Assembly (NCBI GenBank): GCA_963698645.1
Contig: CAVORP010000007.1
Span: 930,001-994,000 of the forward strand
Origin: Ovoidimarina sp963698645
GTDB taxonomy: Bacteria; Pseudomonadota; Alphaproteobacteria; Rhodobacterales; Rhodobacteraceae
Direction: 5' to 3'
DNA: 64,000 nt
Shown: positions 1 through 8,808 of the stretch, in pieces
Layout: every line of letters starts with the position of its first letter
How positions within the stretch are numbered: the first letter of the stretch is position 1
Position numbers and translations under genes: made by a program
Notes under the pieces: generated by a model
Seen by the model: only the letters and a program-made list of their open reading frames with translations
What the model was told of the DNA's origin: nothing
Database searches by the model: none

Positions 1-411
1 GTGTTGAGTTCCCAAGATCATGCCGAAGCCGAGGGTCTGCCGATCCGTGCCCGCATACTGGGCCATGCGACCCATGCACAATCGCCCGGTCTTTTCACGA
101 CCGCGCCGATTCCTGCCGTGAAGAAACTGCTGGACCGCGTTGGCTGGGCCACCAAAGATGTCGATCTTTGGGAAGTGAACGAGGCCTTTGCCGTCGTGCC
201 CATGGCGTTCATGCGAGAGATTGGCGTCCCGCGAGAGAAGCTCAACGTCAATGGTGGTGCATGTGCACTTGGTCATCCGATTGGCGCTTCGGGCGCTCGG
301 ATCATTGTGACGCTCCTGCATGCATTGGAGGCGCGCGGCTTGAAGCGTGGCGTGGCGGCAATCTGCATCGGTGGGGGCGAAGGTACTGCGATAGCCCTTG
401 AGCTGCCCTGA
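1..411 (+). CDS. Acetyl-CoA C-acetyltransferase (thiolase), C-terminal part, cut by window edge
   Basis: This is the C-terminal third of a thiolase, which condenses or cleaves acyl-CoA (acetoacetyl-CoA in beta-oxidation or PHB metabolism). Visible motifs are NEAFA, the GGACALGHPIGASGAR block with the catalytic His, and the terminal CIGGGEGTA block carrying the second catalytic Cys. The first, acyl-accepting Cys lies upstream of base 1, so the GTG at base 1 is an internal codon and the gene is truncated only by the window. Whether it is a biosynthetic (PhaA/AtoB) or degradative (FadA) enzyme cannot be decided from this part. The next gene starts one base after the stop. Confidence 0.93.
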   Translation: MLSSQDHAEAEGLPIRARILGHATHAQSPGLFTTAPIPAVKKLLDRVGWATKDVDLWEVNEAFAVVPMAFMREIGVPREKLNVNGGACALGHPIGASGARIIVTLLHALEARGLKRGVAAICIGGGEGTAIALELP

Positions 412-412
412 A

Positions 413-874
413 ATGCGGGTGAACTACGGAGCTCTGTCCAAAACCATCGAAGCGCTGACCCATGGCGAGACAGATGCTGTCGCGCTGATGGCGACGGTTG
501 CTTGCGAAGTGCATCATAGCGACGATCGGTTCGATTGGACCGGGTTCTATCGCGTTGTCGAACCCCAGCTCCTGAAGATCGGCCCCTATCAAGGCGGACA
601 TGGGTGTCTCGTCATTCCATTTGCCCGAGGGGTTTGCGGCGCTGCAGCGCGGCTGGGGCAGGCGCAGCGGGTCGATGACGTGCATGCGTTTCCCGGACAT
701 ATCGCCTGTTCGTCAAGCACCCGGTCGGAACTTGTCCTGCCGGTTCGCAACGGGGCGGGCACATTGATTGCAGTTTTTGATATCGACAGCGATCTGCCTG
801 CTGCATTTACGCCGGGAGACCAAGAGGCTTTGCAGGACATTCTGGATTCGGTCTTTCGGGACTCGTTGGCGTGA
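413..874 (+). CDS. msrC: Free methionine-(R)-sulfoxide reductase (GAF domain)
   Basis: A single GAF domain of 153 residues matching the fRMsr family, which reduces free methionine-(R)-sulfoxide in the cytosol as antioxidant repair. The three cysteines used in catalysis by this family are all present: Cys65 (HGCLVIPF), Cys75 (ARGVCG) and Cys99 (GHIACSS), together with the DVHAFPGHIAC signature and the closing FDIDSD. The ATG at 413 is preferred over an in-frame TTG at 398, because the latter would overlap the thiolase. The gene heads a compact run in which each stop overlaps the next start, suggesting one transcript with the LysE, GFA and RluA genes. Confidence 0.9.
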   Translation: MRVNYGALSKTIEALTHGETDAVALMATVACEVHHSDDRFDWTGFYRVVEPQLLKIGPYQGGHGCLVIPFARGVCGAAARLGQAQRVDDVHAFPGHIACSSSTRSELVLPVRNGAGTLIAVFDIDSDLPAAFTPGDQEALQDILDSVFRDSLA

Positions 875-1494
875 GTTCTCAAGCCTGGCTTGTCTTTGCA
901 ACCTTCTGGCTGGTCTTCGTCACTACGCCGGGTCCCAACGCGATCAACTGCATCAGTAATGGCATTGCGTATGGGTTTCGGCGTTCTCTTTGGGGCGTCC
1001 TGGCGATCCTGACTCAGGCCAGCCTGTTCTTGGCCATATCCGCTGCAGGCATTTCCGCGGTTATCGCAAGCTCCCCTGACTTGTTTTTCTGGCTGAAGAT
1101 TTCGGGTTCTGCCGTGCTGATTTGGCTCGGATTGCGCGGCTTGTTCACCGCAGGACGTGCGGTGTCGACAGCTACTGTCACAGCGGGGTCGATCTATCTT
1201 CGGGCTTTGCTCATTGCGACGATCAATGCGAAATCCGTCGCTGGCTATCTCGCCGCATTCACTCAGTTCATTCAGTCCGATTTGCCGATCCGGGAGCAGA
1301 TGGTGGTCATTTTTCCCACTGCGCTGACGCTGACTGTAGCGAGCTATACCAGCTACACTGCAATCGGCGTCTGGTTGGGGCGTCGCGCCATGGCAGCCGT
1401 GCTGAATATCTGGTTTCGGCGGTTCATGGGGTTGTGTTTCGTTGTCTATGGCGTGTTACTCGGTCTATCCGGTTGGAACGGGAGCAGCATGTGA
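871..1494 (+). CDS. LysE/RhtB family amino-acid exporter
   Basis: A 207-residue integral membrane protein with about six hydrophobic segments. It carries the family's N-terminal signature TPGPNAI (around residues 19-25), which marks LysE/RhtB/threonine-efflux carriers that export amino acids or homoserine-lactone-like compounds by proton exchange. The GTG start at 871 overlaps the preceding stop by four bases and the stop overlaps the next GTG, so translation is probably coupled. Substrate cannot be inferred from sequence. Length fits the usual 200-215 residues. Confidence 0.88.
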   Translation: MSSQAWLVFATFWLVFVTTPGPNAINCISNGIAYGFRRSLWGVLAILTQASLFLAISAAGISAVIASSPDLFFWLKISGSAVLIWLGLRGLFTAGRAVSTATVTAGSIYLRALLIATINAKSVAGYLAAFTQFIQSDLPIREQMVVIFPTALTLTVASYTSYTAIGVWLGRRAMAAVLNIWFRRFMGLCFVVYGVLLGLSGWNGSSM

Positions 1495-1868
1495 AGGGAA
1501 GTTGTCTTTGTGGTGCCGTCGGCTTCGAGGTGGCCGAACAGGTCGCAGGTGCAATCGACCGGACAAGCGTATGTCATTGCGGGCAGTGCCGGAAGCAGTC
1601 CGGCCATGTCTGGGCCTCGGCGGTGGTACCGCAGTCTGCGGTGCGGATTGCAGGCGAACCCGTATGGTATGAGGCTTCGCCGGTAGCAAAGCGCGGCTTC
1701 TGCCCAACCTGTGGGTCCTTCCTTTTCTGGAAAGCGAATGACGAAGATACGATGTCTGTCTCGCTTGGGAGTATTGACGGACCTACTGGCCTAAGGTTGG
1801 CACATCACATCTTTGTTGCAGATAAGGGAGACTATTACGAGATCGCGGACGGTCTTCCGCAATCGTGA
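1491..1868 (+). CDS. GFA family protein (glutathione-dependent formaldehyde-activating-like, Zn-binding)
   Basis: A 125-residue protein with the GFA zinc-ligand pattern: Cys5-x-Cys7, Cys28-x-Cys30-x2-Cys33 and Cys71-x2-Cys74. The founding member Gfa is named for promoting the glutathione-formaldehyde adduct, but most small homologues like this one are functionally uncharacterised, so the substrate is open. The start is GTG at 1491, overlapping the LysE stop, and the stop overlaps the GTG of the next gene. A longer open frame extends upstream on the same frame but lies inside the LysE gene and has no GFA similarity. Confidence 0.85.
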   Translation: MKGSCLCGAVGFEVAEQVAGAIDRTSVCHCGQCRKQSGHVWASAVVPQSAVRIAGEPVWYEASPVAKRGFCPTCGSFLFWKANDEDTMSVSLGSIDGPTGLRLAHHIFVADKGDYYEIADGLPQS

Positions 1869-2514
1869 GTGATGTCTATGCACCCCCCGGCGATCCATTG
1901 GAGATCGTCCACGCGGATCATGAGGTGCTTCTGGTTGCGAAGCCCTCGGGGCTCTTGTCAGTTCCGGGCAAGGGTCCGCATCTCGCGGATTGCCTCTTGA
2001 GCCGAGTGCAGCGAGCGTTTCCCGAGGCTCTTCTCGTGCACAGGCTGGATCGGGATACATCCGGTGTGATGGTCTTCGCCCTCACATCCCATGCGCAACG
2101 CCACCTCGGCCTGCAATTCGAAAGGCGGCAAGTGAAGAAGGCCTATGTTGCGCGGGTCTGGGGTGTTTTGGAGCAAGACAAGGGCACCGTCGATCTGCCC
2201 CTTGCCGTAGATTGGCCGAACCGGCCTTTGCAGCAGGTCGATCACGAAAACGGGCGCCCCGCACAGACCGATTGGCGGGTCTTACGGAGGCAAGAGCAGG
2301 AGACCCGGGTTCGGCTGTACCCAAAGACCGGCCGGTCGCATCAATTGCGCGTCCACATGAAGGAAACGGGGCACCCGATATTCTGGGAGACCCGTTTTAT
2401 GCGGAAGGTCTGGCTCGGGATTTTCCACGCCTGATGTTGCATTCCGAAAGCCTGCGCTTTCGACATCCGGATGGGGGTAAGGGCCTCACCTTCTCGGTCA
2501 AGCCGCCGTTTTAG
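1865..2514 (+). pseudogene. RluA-family 23S rRNA/tRNA pseudouridine synthase, frameshifted
   Basis: The first 173 or so residues follow the RluA fold, with the catalytic Asp62 in HRLDRDTSG and the GRSHQLRVHM motif. After GHPI the frame runs into an unrelated tail and stops at 2434. The expected continuation (ILGDPFYAEG, then a Leu-His-rich strand and KPPF) is read in another frame to 2514. The break sits at bases 2376-2382 and looks like a duplicated AT dinucleotide or a one-base loss. The start is GTG at 1865, coupled to the GFA gene. If the indel is real the protein loses its last 45 residues, which hold part of the conserved core; if it is an assembly error the enzyme is intact. Confidence 0.82.
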
Positions 2515-2517
2515 CCG

Positions 2518-3123
2518 TCAGGGCAAAGCGGGTTCTAGGAAGTTACGAATCTCAAGAATCTCACTGGGGTCGATTTCGTGGCCCCCCGAGTGCCAGAATA
2601 TCTCCACATCCGCCCCTTGTGCGGAGAGATAGGATGCAAGCTTTTCTGTCTGCTCGGCCGGACAAATCGGATCGTGACGGCCTGCCGTGATGAGAAACCG
2701 CCGACCGGCCAGTTCCGGCTGCGGGTCAGGTGTCCATGGAATCAGCGGGTGCATCAAAACGATGTCGTTCAAAAGCTCAGGGCGCAGAAATGCGACTGAT
2801 GCGAGTATGTTTGCACCGTTCGAGTATCCCAATCCAATTATCCGGTCTGCGGCACAACAGGTTCTTTCCGCTTGAATGAACGAAACCATTGCGTTCGTTC
2901 TTTGAGCCAGATCTTCCATGTCATAGACACCTTCGCCGGTACGCCGGAAAAACCGAAGTGCGCCGTGCTCCGAAACGTCACCTCGAGGCGACACAATATG
3001 CGCACCCGGAACGAGCTGTTCGGCCAGATCGTGGAACTGGTCCTCCGTTCCGCCGGTTCCATGGAACGTCAGCAACAGGGGGGCATCCGCGTGCCCTTGC
3101 GTCCGCCTTGAGAAATAATTCAC
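2518..3123 (-). CDS. Alpha/beta hydrolase (phospholipase/carboxylesterase type)
   Basis: A 201-residue serine hydrolase resembling the carboxylesterase/YpfH group. It has HGTGG as oxyanion region, the nucleophile elbow GYSNG (Ser101), Asp151 in GRHDPI and His182 in GGHEID, giving a complete catalytic triad. No signal peptide is present, so it is cytoplasmic. It sits directly downstream of the dioxygenase gene on the same strand with one base between them; in MhqO/MhqD-type pairs a ring-cleaving dioxygenase and an esterase act together on quinone or hydroquinone derivatives, which is a reasonable but unproved role here. Confidence 0.88.
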   Translation of the reverse strand: MNYFSRRTQGHADAPLLLTFHGTGGTEDQFHDLAEQLVPGAHIVSPRGDVSEHGALRFFRRTGEGVYDMEDLAQRTNAMVSFIQAERTCCAADRIIGLGYSNGANILASVAFLRPELLNDIVLMHPLIPWTPDPQPELAGRRFLITAGRHDPICPAEQTEKLASYLSAQGADVEIFWHSGGHEIDPSEILEIRNFLEPALP

Positions 3124-3124
3124 G

Positions 3125-4054
3125 CTAATCTCCGATCGGCTGCAGGTAGCTTTCCAGCCTTGTGCGAAGATGTTCGTGCTGGCTTGGAAGTTTCAAAGAT
3201 TCGCCGAGATGTGCGCTATCCTCATCACGTTCGAATCCGGGTTCATTCGTTGCAATTTCAAACAGGACTCCGCCCGGAGAGCGGAAGTAGATTGCCCAAA
3301 AGTAGTCCCGGTCAATGACGGGCGTAACGCGGTAACCCGTGTCTATCAGTGCTTTTCGAACTTCTAGTTGCGAAGCTCTGTCCTCAACAGCAAAGGCCAC
3401 ATGGTGGACGGAACCCGCACCCTGAGTTGCATCCGGCGCGCCGGGCACCGTTTCGATGTCGATCAGGTGCGCGGTGTTCCCGCCAGGGATACCGAAGCGA
3501 ACCAAGGAACCATCCCCACCCATCTTCTGATAACCCATGAAGCTTAGAAGTTCGGATGTCGCACCATCGTCCCTTAGCCGCATGGTAGCCGAATGGAATC
3601 CGCGAATGGCGATGTCTCCGGACACTTCTCCGCCGGTCCAGGGTGCACGATCGTCATCGGTTTCGACAAGCGCAAAACTGTCGCCATCGGGCCCCTTGAA
3701 GGTCAAGATCGGATCGCCAAAGGATAATCCGGTAGAAAGTCCCTCGGTACCGTGCACCGAAAGCCGCTCTGTCCAAGCCCTCAGGCTTCCCCTCGGTACA
3801 GAGAACTTGGTGGTCGAAACTTCGCCAGCTCCCGGGCGGCCGCGGGCCGCATGGGGAAACGGAAAATACGTCATCACGGTACCAGGAGTTCCGATTTCAT
3901 CGCCGTAGTACAGATGATAGATGTCCGGCGCATCGAAATTGACGGTCTTCTTTACCCGACGGAGACCAAGCACGCTCGTGAAGAAAGCATTGTTCCGCTG
4001 TGCGTTTGACGCCAGTGATGTCACGTGATGCAGGCCTTTGATCTGCTTCAGCAT
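3125..4054 (-). CDS. Ring-cleaving dioxygenase of the VOC superfamily (MhqO-like)
   Basis: About 309 residues with two vicinal-oxygen-chelate halves. The first begins GLHHVTSLASNAQ and the second has SVHHVAFAV and ends GGVLFEIATNEPGF, giving the His/His/Glu metal ligands typical of this Fe(II) extradiol family. The ATG at 4054 (protein starting MLKQIKG) is preferred over an in-frame ATG 33 bases upstream because homologues begin at this helix. It is followed after one base by an esterase gene, the usual partner. MhqO-type enzymes are linked to hydroquinone resistance; the actual substrate here is unknown. Confidence 0.87.
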   Translation of the reverse strand: MLKQIKGLHHVTSLASNAQRNNAFFTSVLGLRRVKKTVNFDAPDIYHLYYGDEIGTPGTVMTYFPFPHAARGRPGAGEVSTTKFSVPRGSLRAWTERLSVHGTEGLSTGLSFGDPILTFKGPDGDSFALVETDDDRAPWTGGEVSGDIAIRGFHSATMRLRDDGATSELLSFMGYQKMGGDGSLVRFGIPGGNTAHLIDIETVPGAPDATQGAGSVHHVAFAVEDRASQLEVRKALIDTGYRVTPVIDRDYFWAIYFRSPGGVLFEIATNEPGFERDEDSAHLGESLKLPSQHEHLRTRLESYLQPIGD

Positions 4055-4297
4055 CGGATGCCCTCTCGTTGCAAACATCTCAGCCAAGTATCACGTTCGG
4101 AAATATTGAAAACGTTTAGAAATGCGCGGTCACTGTGCAGTGGAGAACAGTGCGGTATTTTCTGTTCGCTCTTTCAATGGGCGAAAGCGGCCGCATTTCC
4201 CAATGGGTAACCACTGGCATGCGGCCATCTTTCATCGGCTATGAAGTTGGCGCTGATCCCGCCGACGACCGATTCCCCTAGTAACGACCGTCTTGTG

Positions 4298-4323
4298 AAA
4301 AACCTCACCGGCAAGGGCCGGTG
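4298..4323 (-). terminator. Rho-independent terminator of the aldehyde dehydrogenase gene
   Basis: On the minus strand CACCGGC pairs with GCCGGTG around a CCTT loop, followed by AGG and a run of five T. It lies 10 bases beyond the aldehyde dehydrogenase stop. The 243 bases between it and the dioxygenase start (4055-4297) hold no gene that I can see; this is where the dioxygenase-esterase promoter must lie. It contains a short inverted repeat CACTG/CAGTG near 4131-4151 of unknown meaning. Confidence 0.8.
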
Positions 4324-4332
4324 CTCGCTCAT

Positions 4333-5769
4333 CTATTCGGCAGCCCAATCCGAAACCGACTTGACCTCTAGGTACTCCTCGATCCCCCAGACACCGCCCT
4401 CGCGGGCGCGCCCCGATGCTTTGATGCCACCAAATGGCGCGCCCGCACCGCGAGATTTGTAGTTCATCTCGACCATCCCGGACTGAAGCCGCCGGGCCAG
4501 ACGGTTGCGTCGGGCGCCGTCGGCCGTCTGCACGTAGTTCGTCAGCCCATATGGTGTGTCGTTGGCAATGGCGATGGCCTCTTCTTCGGTGTCGAAGGGA
4601 ATCATCGAGAGAACGGGGCCAAAGATCTCCTGCTTTTCTATCGTCATGCCAGGTTCTACATCGGCAAAAACCGTCGGGCGGACAAAGAATCCGCGGTTGA
4701 GGCCCTCGGGCCGGCCAGGTCCGCCTGCCACAAGGCGGGCACCCTCTTCGATACCTTTTTCGATTAGGGCCTGAACGCGTTCGTATTGAATGCCAGAAAC
4801 AAGCGGTCCGATATGGTTTCCGTCCTCGTGCGCGGATGCGACCTTTGTTTTCTCGGCTGTTTCGCGGGCGATCTCGATGGCTTCATCGTAGATCGAGCGT
4901 TCCACCAGCATCCGAGTTGGCGCATTGCAGGATTGGCCTGTGTTGCTGAAACACCGTCGCGCCCCCGTCTTGACGGCATTGGCTGGCGCGTCTGCAAAGA
5001 TAATGTTGGCACCTTTTCCACCCAGCTCCAGTGAAACGCGCTTGAGCGTCTCCGCCGAAGCCTTGGAGATCAGTTTTCCGGCACGGGTCGATCCGGTGAA
5101 AGAGATCATGTCCACATCCGGATGCGCCGAAAGTTGCGAACCGACGCCTGCCCCGTCTCCGTTCACAAGATTGAAAACACCTGCAGGAACACCTGCTTCA
5201 TCAATCATTTCGGCAATTAGAATGGAGTCGAGTGGTGCGAATTCGGACGGTTTCAGAACCATGGTGCAGCCAGCGATCATGGCAGGAAAGACCTTCAGCG
5301 TGACTTGGCTGATGGGCCAATTCCAAGGGGTAATCATTCCGACGACGCCGATTGGCTGTTTCAGGATGTGGGCTCCGGGTGTGGTGCCAATCGGGTGGCT
5401 GAACTCGATCTTTCGCACCGAATCAAGCGCATCCTGAATATTGTCGATGCCCGCTTGTGCTTGCTCTTTCAAAGCCCAGTCGCGCGGAGCACCCATCTCC
5501 ATCATGATGACGTCAGCCACCTCTTGAATGCGGCGCTTGTAGATCTCGAGAACCTTCTCCACGAACGCAATGCGAGTCTCGAGCGTCGTTTCGGCCCAGC
5601 CAGGTAACGCACGCCGCGCAGCCGCGACTGCTGCATTGGTATCGGCTTCGGATCCGAGCGAAATGACGGCGCAGGCTTCTTCTGTCGACGGGTCGATTAC
5701 GTCGCAGTCGCGCGGGATCGCGGGATCCACCCAATTGCCATCGATATAGAATTTGCGGTGTTCGATCAT
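4333..5769 (-). CDS. Aldehyde dehydrogenase family protein (NAD(P)-dependent)
   Basis: A 478-residue aldehyde dehydrogenase that oxidises an aldehyde to the acid. Key residues are the TPWNWP motif with Asn150, general base Glu248 in SLELGGKG, and the nucleophile Cys281 in NTGQSCNAPTRM. The ATG at 5769 is chosen because a strong Shine-Dalgarno (GGGAGG) lies seven bases upstream; the frame stays open for 21 further codons without a good site. The gene is divergent from phoX. It is closest in feel to broad-range betaine/aliphatic aldehyde dehydrogenases, but the substrate cannot be assigned. Confidence 0.92.
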   Translation of the reverse strand: MIEHRKFYIDGNWVDPAIPRDCDVIDPSTEEACAVISLGSEADTNAAVAAARRALPGWAETTLETRIAFVEKVLEIYKRRIQEVADVIMMEMGAPRDWALKEQAQAGIDNIQDALDSVRKIEFSHPIGTTPGAHILKQPIGVVGMITPWNWPISQVTLKVFPAMIAGCTMVLKPSEFAPLDSILIAEMIDEAGVPAGVFNLVNGDGAGVGSQLSAHPDVDMISFTGSTRAGKLISKASAETLKRVSLELGGKGANIIFADAPANAVKTGARRCFSNTGQSCNAPTRMLVERSIYDEAIEIARETAEKTKVASAHEDGNHIGPLVSGIQYERVQALIEKGIEEGARLVAGGPGRPEGLNRGFFVRPTVFADVEPGMTIEKQEIFGPVLSMIPFDTEEEAIAIANDTPYGLTNYVQTADGARRNRLARRLQSGMVEMNYKSRGAGAPFGGIKASGRAREGGVWGIEEYLEVKSVSDWAAE

Positions 5770-5983
5770 GTTATGTCCTCCCGGCAGGGTACGAATCGGC
5801 TTAAGCCTTTCACCGGACAGATAACGCCGCAAGAGAGTGTTGTCGCGCCGGATTTCGCAGTTTGGTCATGTGAACGGACAAACTGCCTTCTCGAACCGAA
5901 CGGGACGCGTCAGGCGACTTGGTCCTCAGGGCCCACCGATGCCGGTTTCCCCGACTAAGGGCATCAACAGTCACAGGATCCCA

Positions 5984-6001
5984 TTGTCATATCCTTGTTA
6001 T
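5984..6001 (+). promoter_or_regulatory. Putative Pho box upstream of phoX
   Basis: Two 7-base direct repeats TTGTCAT and TTGTTAT are separated by ATCC, giving the 11-base periodicity of the PhoB site (consensus CTGTCAT-N4-CTGTCAT). The first repeat has one mismatch and the second has two. The site lies 67 bases before the phoX start codon in a 298-base divergent intergenic region (5770-6067) that otherwise holds nothing I recognise. The call is supported by the function of the downstream gene. Confidence 0.5.
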
Positions 6002-6067
6002 CCGCAGCCGCTAGTGCCGCATCTGGAGATGACTTCCCCTTGCAACATCACTCAGCGGAGAGATTCA

Positions 6068-7978
6068 ATGAAAGACTTCGACATGCACGATCTGTCTTGG
6101 GACGAATGGGACGAAATGAACGATCCACGCCCTGCCGAAACTGCGTTTGACAAGGTTGTGGAGCAGGCAATCTCGCGTCGTGGATTTCTCGGCGGGGTTC
6201 TTGCCTTTGGCTCAGGTGCCGCGGCAATGGGCACCGGAACGCTTCTATCATCGGCATCCGCGCAAGCACTGGGGCATTCGCGGTTTCCCTTCGTCCCGAT
6301 TCCGATCCAAATCGACGGAACGGTCCATGTCCCTGACGGCTATGGATGGGCCCCCGTTGCCCGGTGGGGCGATCCTCTGTTCTCCGATGCGGAACCCGAA
6401 CTTCCACAGGATACAGGAGGCAGCGTTGCGTCGTCAGCGCGCATCTTCGGCGAAAATACGGATGGTATGGAGCTGTTCGATATCGGGGGACGCCAGGTCA
6501 TTGCTGTCAACCACGAGTATGTGAATCCGAAGATCAACCTCCCGGGCAATGCCGACGGCGTGCCAACGAGTGTCGACGACGTGATAAAGTTGCAGAACCT
6601 TCAGGGCGTGACGATTATGGAAGTCGCCGCCGGGCCAGATGGCTGGCAGATTATGGTGGATTCGCCATTCAACCGCCGTATCCACCACCGGACGCCCATG
6701 CGGATCGCCGGACCGGCCGCCGGGAGCGACCTCTTGAAGACCGATCTGGATCCGACCGGGACGGAGGTTCTGGGGACGTTGAATAATTGCGGCTCAGGCC
6801 GGACACCGTGGGGCACATATCTGACCTGCGAAGAGAACTTCAACGGTTACTTTGGATCGACTGATGCTGCGTTTGAGCGGCCCGATGATTACATTCGCTA
6901 CGGGATCGGGCTGGAAAGCCGCTACGCCTACGAGAAGTTCGACGCACGTTTTGATGTTTCCCAGAATGTGAACGAGCCGCGCCGGATGGGTTATGTCGTC
7001 GAGATCGATCCTAGGGATCGGGATTCTATTCCGGCGAAGCGCACTGCTCTTGGTCGTTTCAAGCATGAGAATGCAGCGACCGCGCTCGCGCGAGACGGGC
7101 GTGTGGTCGTCTACATGGGCGACGACGAGCGCGGTGAATTCATGTACAAATATGTTTCAAACGGAGTTTACACCCCCGGCAGCGAGACCGAGGAACTCCT
7201 GAATGATGGACGGCTCTATGTCGCCAAATTCAGTAACGACCTGACCGGAATCTGGGTAGAACTGACGCCGGGCTCCACCGGCATGGCGCAGGACGAGATC
7301 CTTGTGTTCACCCGGATGGCCGCGTCGAAAGTAGGTGCAACGACGATGGACCGGCCCGAATGGATTGCCGTGAACCCTGTCGCTGTGGAGGGCTATTGCT
7401 GTCTGACGAACAATTCCCGTCGCGGAGTCCGGAGCGAAGATGGGGCTCTCCGAACCAATGCCGGAGGCGAAGAAATGGGTGTGAACGCGGTGAACCCTCG
7501 TGAAGCCAATGACTACGGACAGATTGTTCGCTGGTATCCGACGAATGACGACCATGCTTCGGAGATGTTCACATGGGACCTGTATGTCATGGCAGGGAAC
7601 CCGGATGTGCACGGTGATGAATATGCCGGATCCTCGAATATTCATTCCGGGAACCTGTTCAACTCGCCGGACGGAATGATGTTCGACACGGCCGGGATCG
7701 TCTGGATCCAGACCGATGGCGACGACAGCAATGAAGGTGATTTTGCCGGGATGGGCAACAACCAGATGCTGGCGGGTGATCCGGCCACGGGAGAGATCGT
7801 TCGCTTTCTGACTGGCCCCAATGGTTCGGAAGTCACAGGCCTGACATGGTCTTCAGACAAGCGGACGATGTTCGTCGGCATCCAGCATCCTGACGCTCCA
7901 TTCCCTGATGGCGAGGGCATGCTGCCCCGTTCGACGGTGATCGCGGTCTGGCGCGACGACGGAGCAATGATCGGCTAG
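6068..7978 (+). CDS. phoX: PhoX-family alkaline phosphatase (DUF839), Tat-exported
   Basis: A 636-residue protein with a twin-arginine signal near residues 38-70 (SRRGFLGGVLAFGSGAAAMG, then an ASA-type cleavage site), preceded by an acidic N-terminus as is common for PhoX. The body matches PhoX/DUF839: NHEY, a GSGRTPWGTYLTCEE block, and late TWSSD and NPDVHGDEY segments. PhoX enzymes are Ca/Fe-dependent periplasmic phosphatases that release phosphate from organic esters. ATG 6068 has a GGAGA site; the longer upstream frame lacks signals. A Pho box and a terminator bracket it as a single-gene unit. Confidence 0.92.
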   Translation: MKDFDMHDLSWDEWDEMNDPRPAETAFDKVVEQAISRRGFLGGVLAFGSGAAAMGTGTLLSSASAQALGHSRFPFVPIPIQIDGTVHVPDGYGWAPVARWGDPLFSDAEPELPQDTGGSVASSARIFGENTDGMELFDIGGRQVIAVNHEYVNPKINLPGNADGVPTSVDDVIKLQNLQGVTIMEVAAGPDGWQIMVDSPFNRRIHHRTPMRIAGPAAGSDLLKTDLDPTGTEVLGTLNNCGSGRTPWGTYLTCEENFNGYFGSTDAAFERPDDYIRYGIGLESRYAYEKFDARFDVSQNVNEPRRMGYVVEIDPRDRDSIPAKRTALGRFKHENAATALARDGRVVVYMGDDERGEFMYKYVSNGVYTPGSETEELLNDGRLYVAKFSNDLTGIWVELTPGSTGMAQDEILVFTRMAASKVGATTMDRPEWIAVNPVAVEGYCCLTNNSRRGVRSEDGALRTNAGGEEMGVNAVNPREANDYGQIVRWYPTNDDHASEMFTWDLYVMAGNPDVHGDEYAGSSNIHSGNLFNSPDGMMFDTAGIVWIQTDGDDSNEGDFAGMGNNQMLAGDPATGEIVRFLTGPNGSEVTGLTWSSDKRTMFVGIQHPDAPFPDGEGMLPRSTVIAVWRDDGAMIG

Positions 7979-8003
7979 GTTTACGTTGTAACACTCCGAA
8001 TGA

Positions 8004-8032
8004 CGGCGCGGGGTTGTTCCCGCGTCGTTTCC
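8004..8032 (+). terminator. Terminator after phoX
   Basis: A GC-rich hairpin: ACGGCGCGGG pairs with CCCGCGTCGT around GTTGTT, with one bulged position, followed by a short T-rich stretch. It lies 26 bases after the phoX stop and just before the converging oxygenase gene. Confidence 0.65.
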
Positions 8033-8048
8033 ATTTCGGCGGAAGCTT

Positions 8049-8682
8049 TCAGCCATCAGTGTTCGCACGTTGCTTTCTGAAGGTGGCGTTGAAGGCGATC
8101 GAAACGCGCTCTTCGTCCGTTTCGTTGGGGTAGACCCAGTGCATGAGATAGGACGGAAAAATGACGATCTCACCTGCCGCAGGCCGAATCTTCTTCTTTG
8201 CCCGGAAGGCAGGCGACTTGAGAATACGCCAGTTGGGCAGGTCGGTCCGCGGATCGAGGAACTCGATCATGCCGGATGTTCCGGTTTCGACGGTTGGTTG
8301 AGAGACATAGTAGACTCCGGACCAGTGGGCCCCAGGATGGGTATGAGGCGCATTGAAGCCGCCGGGCGGGTTCGCATTCATCCATGCAAATAGCTTCAGT
8401 TTAAGGGTCGCAACATCAAGCTTGGAACTGACAGTTTGCGTCGCTTCAATATGTTGCACCCTCGGCATATTCCCGGAGTTGGGAGATGCAGGTTACATCA
8501 CTGTCAAAGAGATTGCCCTCTGAATGCCAGCCGCCCCTGTTTGACTTCAAAACGCCGTCGCTTTCGCCTCGCAGCCGTGCGCATTCCTTCAGGAGGGCTG
8601 CGTTTAGACTCTCGTGATCTTGAACCTGAAACCGGAAGAAGGGGGTCGAGAAAAGCTTCTCGTATTTTGTTCGCTCGATCAT
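8049..8682 (-). pseudogene. Putative 2OG-Fe(II) oxygenase (TIGR02466-like), frameshifted
   Basis: Two minus-strand frames join into one protein of about 210 residues. The first half starts MIERTKYEKLFSTPFFRFQV and ends after EYAEGATY at 8446-8456. The second resumes at IEATQTVSSKLDVATLK and carries HTHPGAHWSGVYYVSQP, the FPSYLMHWV segment and a late ERVSIAFN, which fit the metal and 2-oxoglutarate ligands of the double-stranded beta-helix family. The break at about 8452-8457 lies in a CATATTG context and equals loss of an AT dinucleotide. Function of this family is unknown; it is common in marine alphaproteobacteria. Start chosen at 8682 because families begin at this Met. Confidence 0.75.
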
Positions 8683-8731
8683 TCTGAACTCACTGAGGAT
8701 GGGTCCGGGGATGCAGTGCTTGCTCGGTGGA

Positions 8732-8760
8732 GGGTGCCCGATAATCCTCAACGGGCACCC
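8732..8760 (-). terminator. Perfect 9-bp hairpin after the EF-hand gene
   Basis: GGGTGCCCG and CGGGCACCC form a perfect 9-base stem with an 11-base loop. It lies 49 bases beyond the EF-hand gene and 50 bases before the oxygenase start, both on the minus strand. There is no strong T run, so it could be a terminator, an mRNA-stabilising element, or part of the oxygenase leader. Confidence 0.5.
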
Positions 8761-8808
8761 TGTCTCTTGGGGCCGAGTTCTGGCAAGGCCTAAGTGAAAG
8801 CCAAGCGC

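Noticed and set aside
1122..1490. N-terminal extension of the GFA protein inside the LysE gene
   Set aside because: The GTG at 1491 starts exactly at the conserved first Cys motif; the upstream frame is a shadow of LysE.
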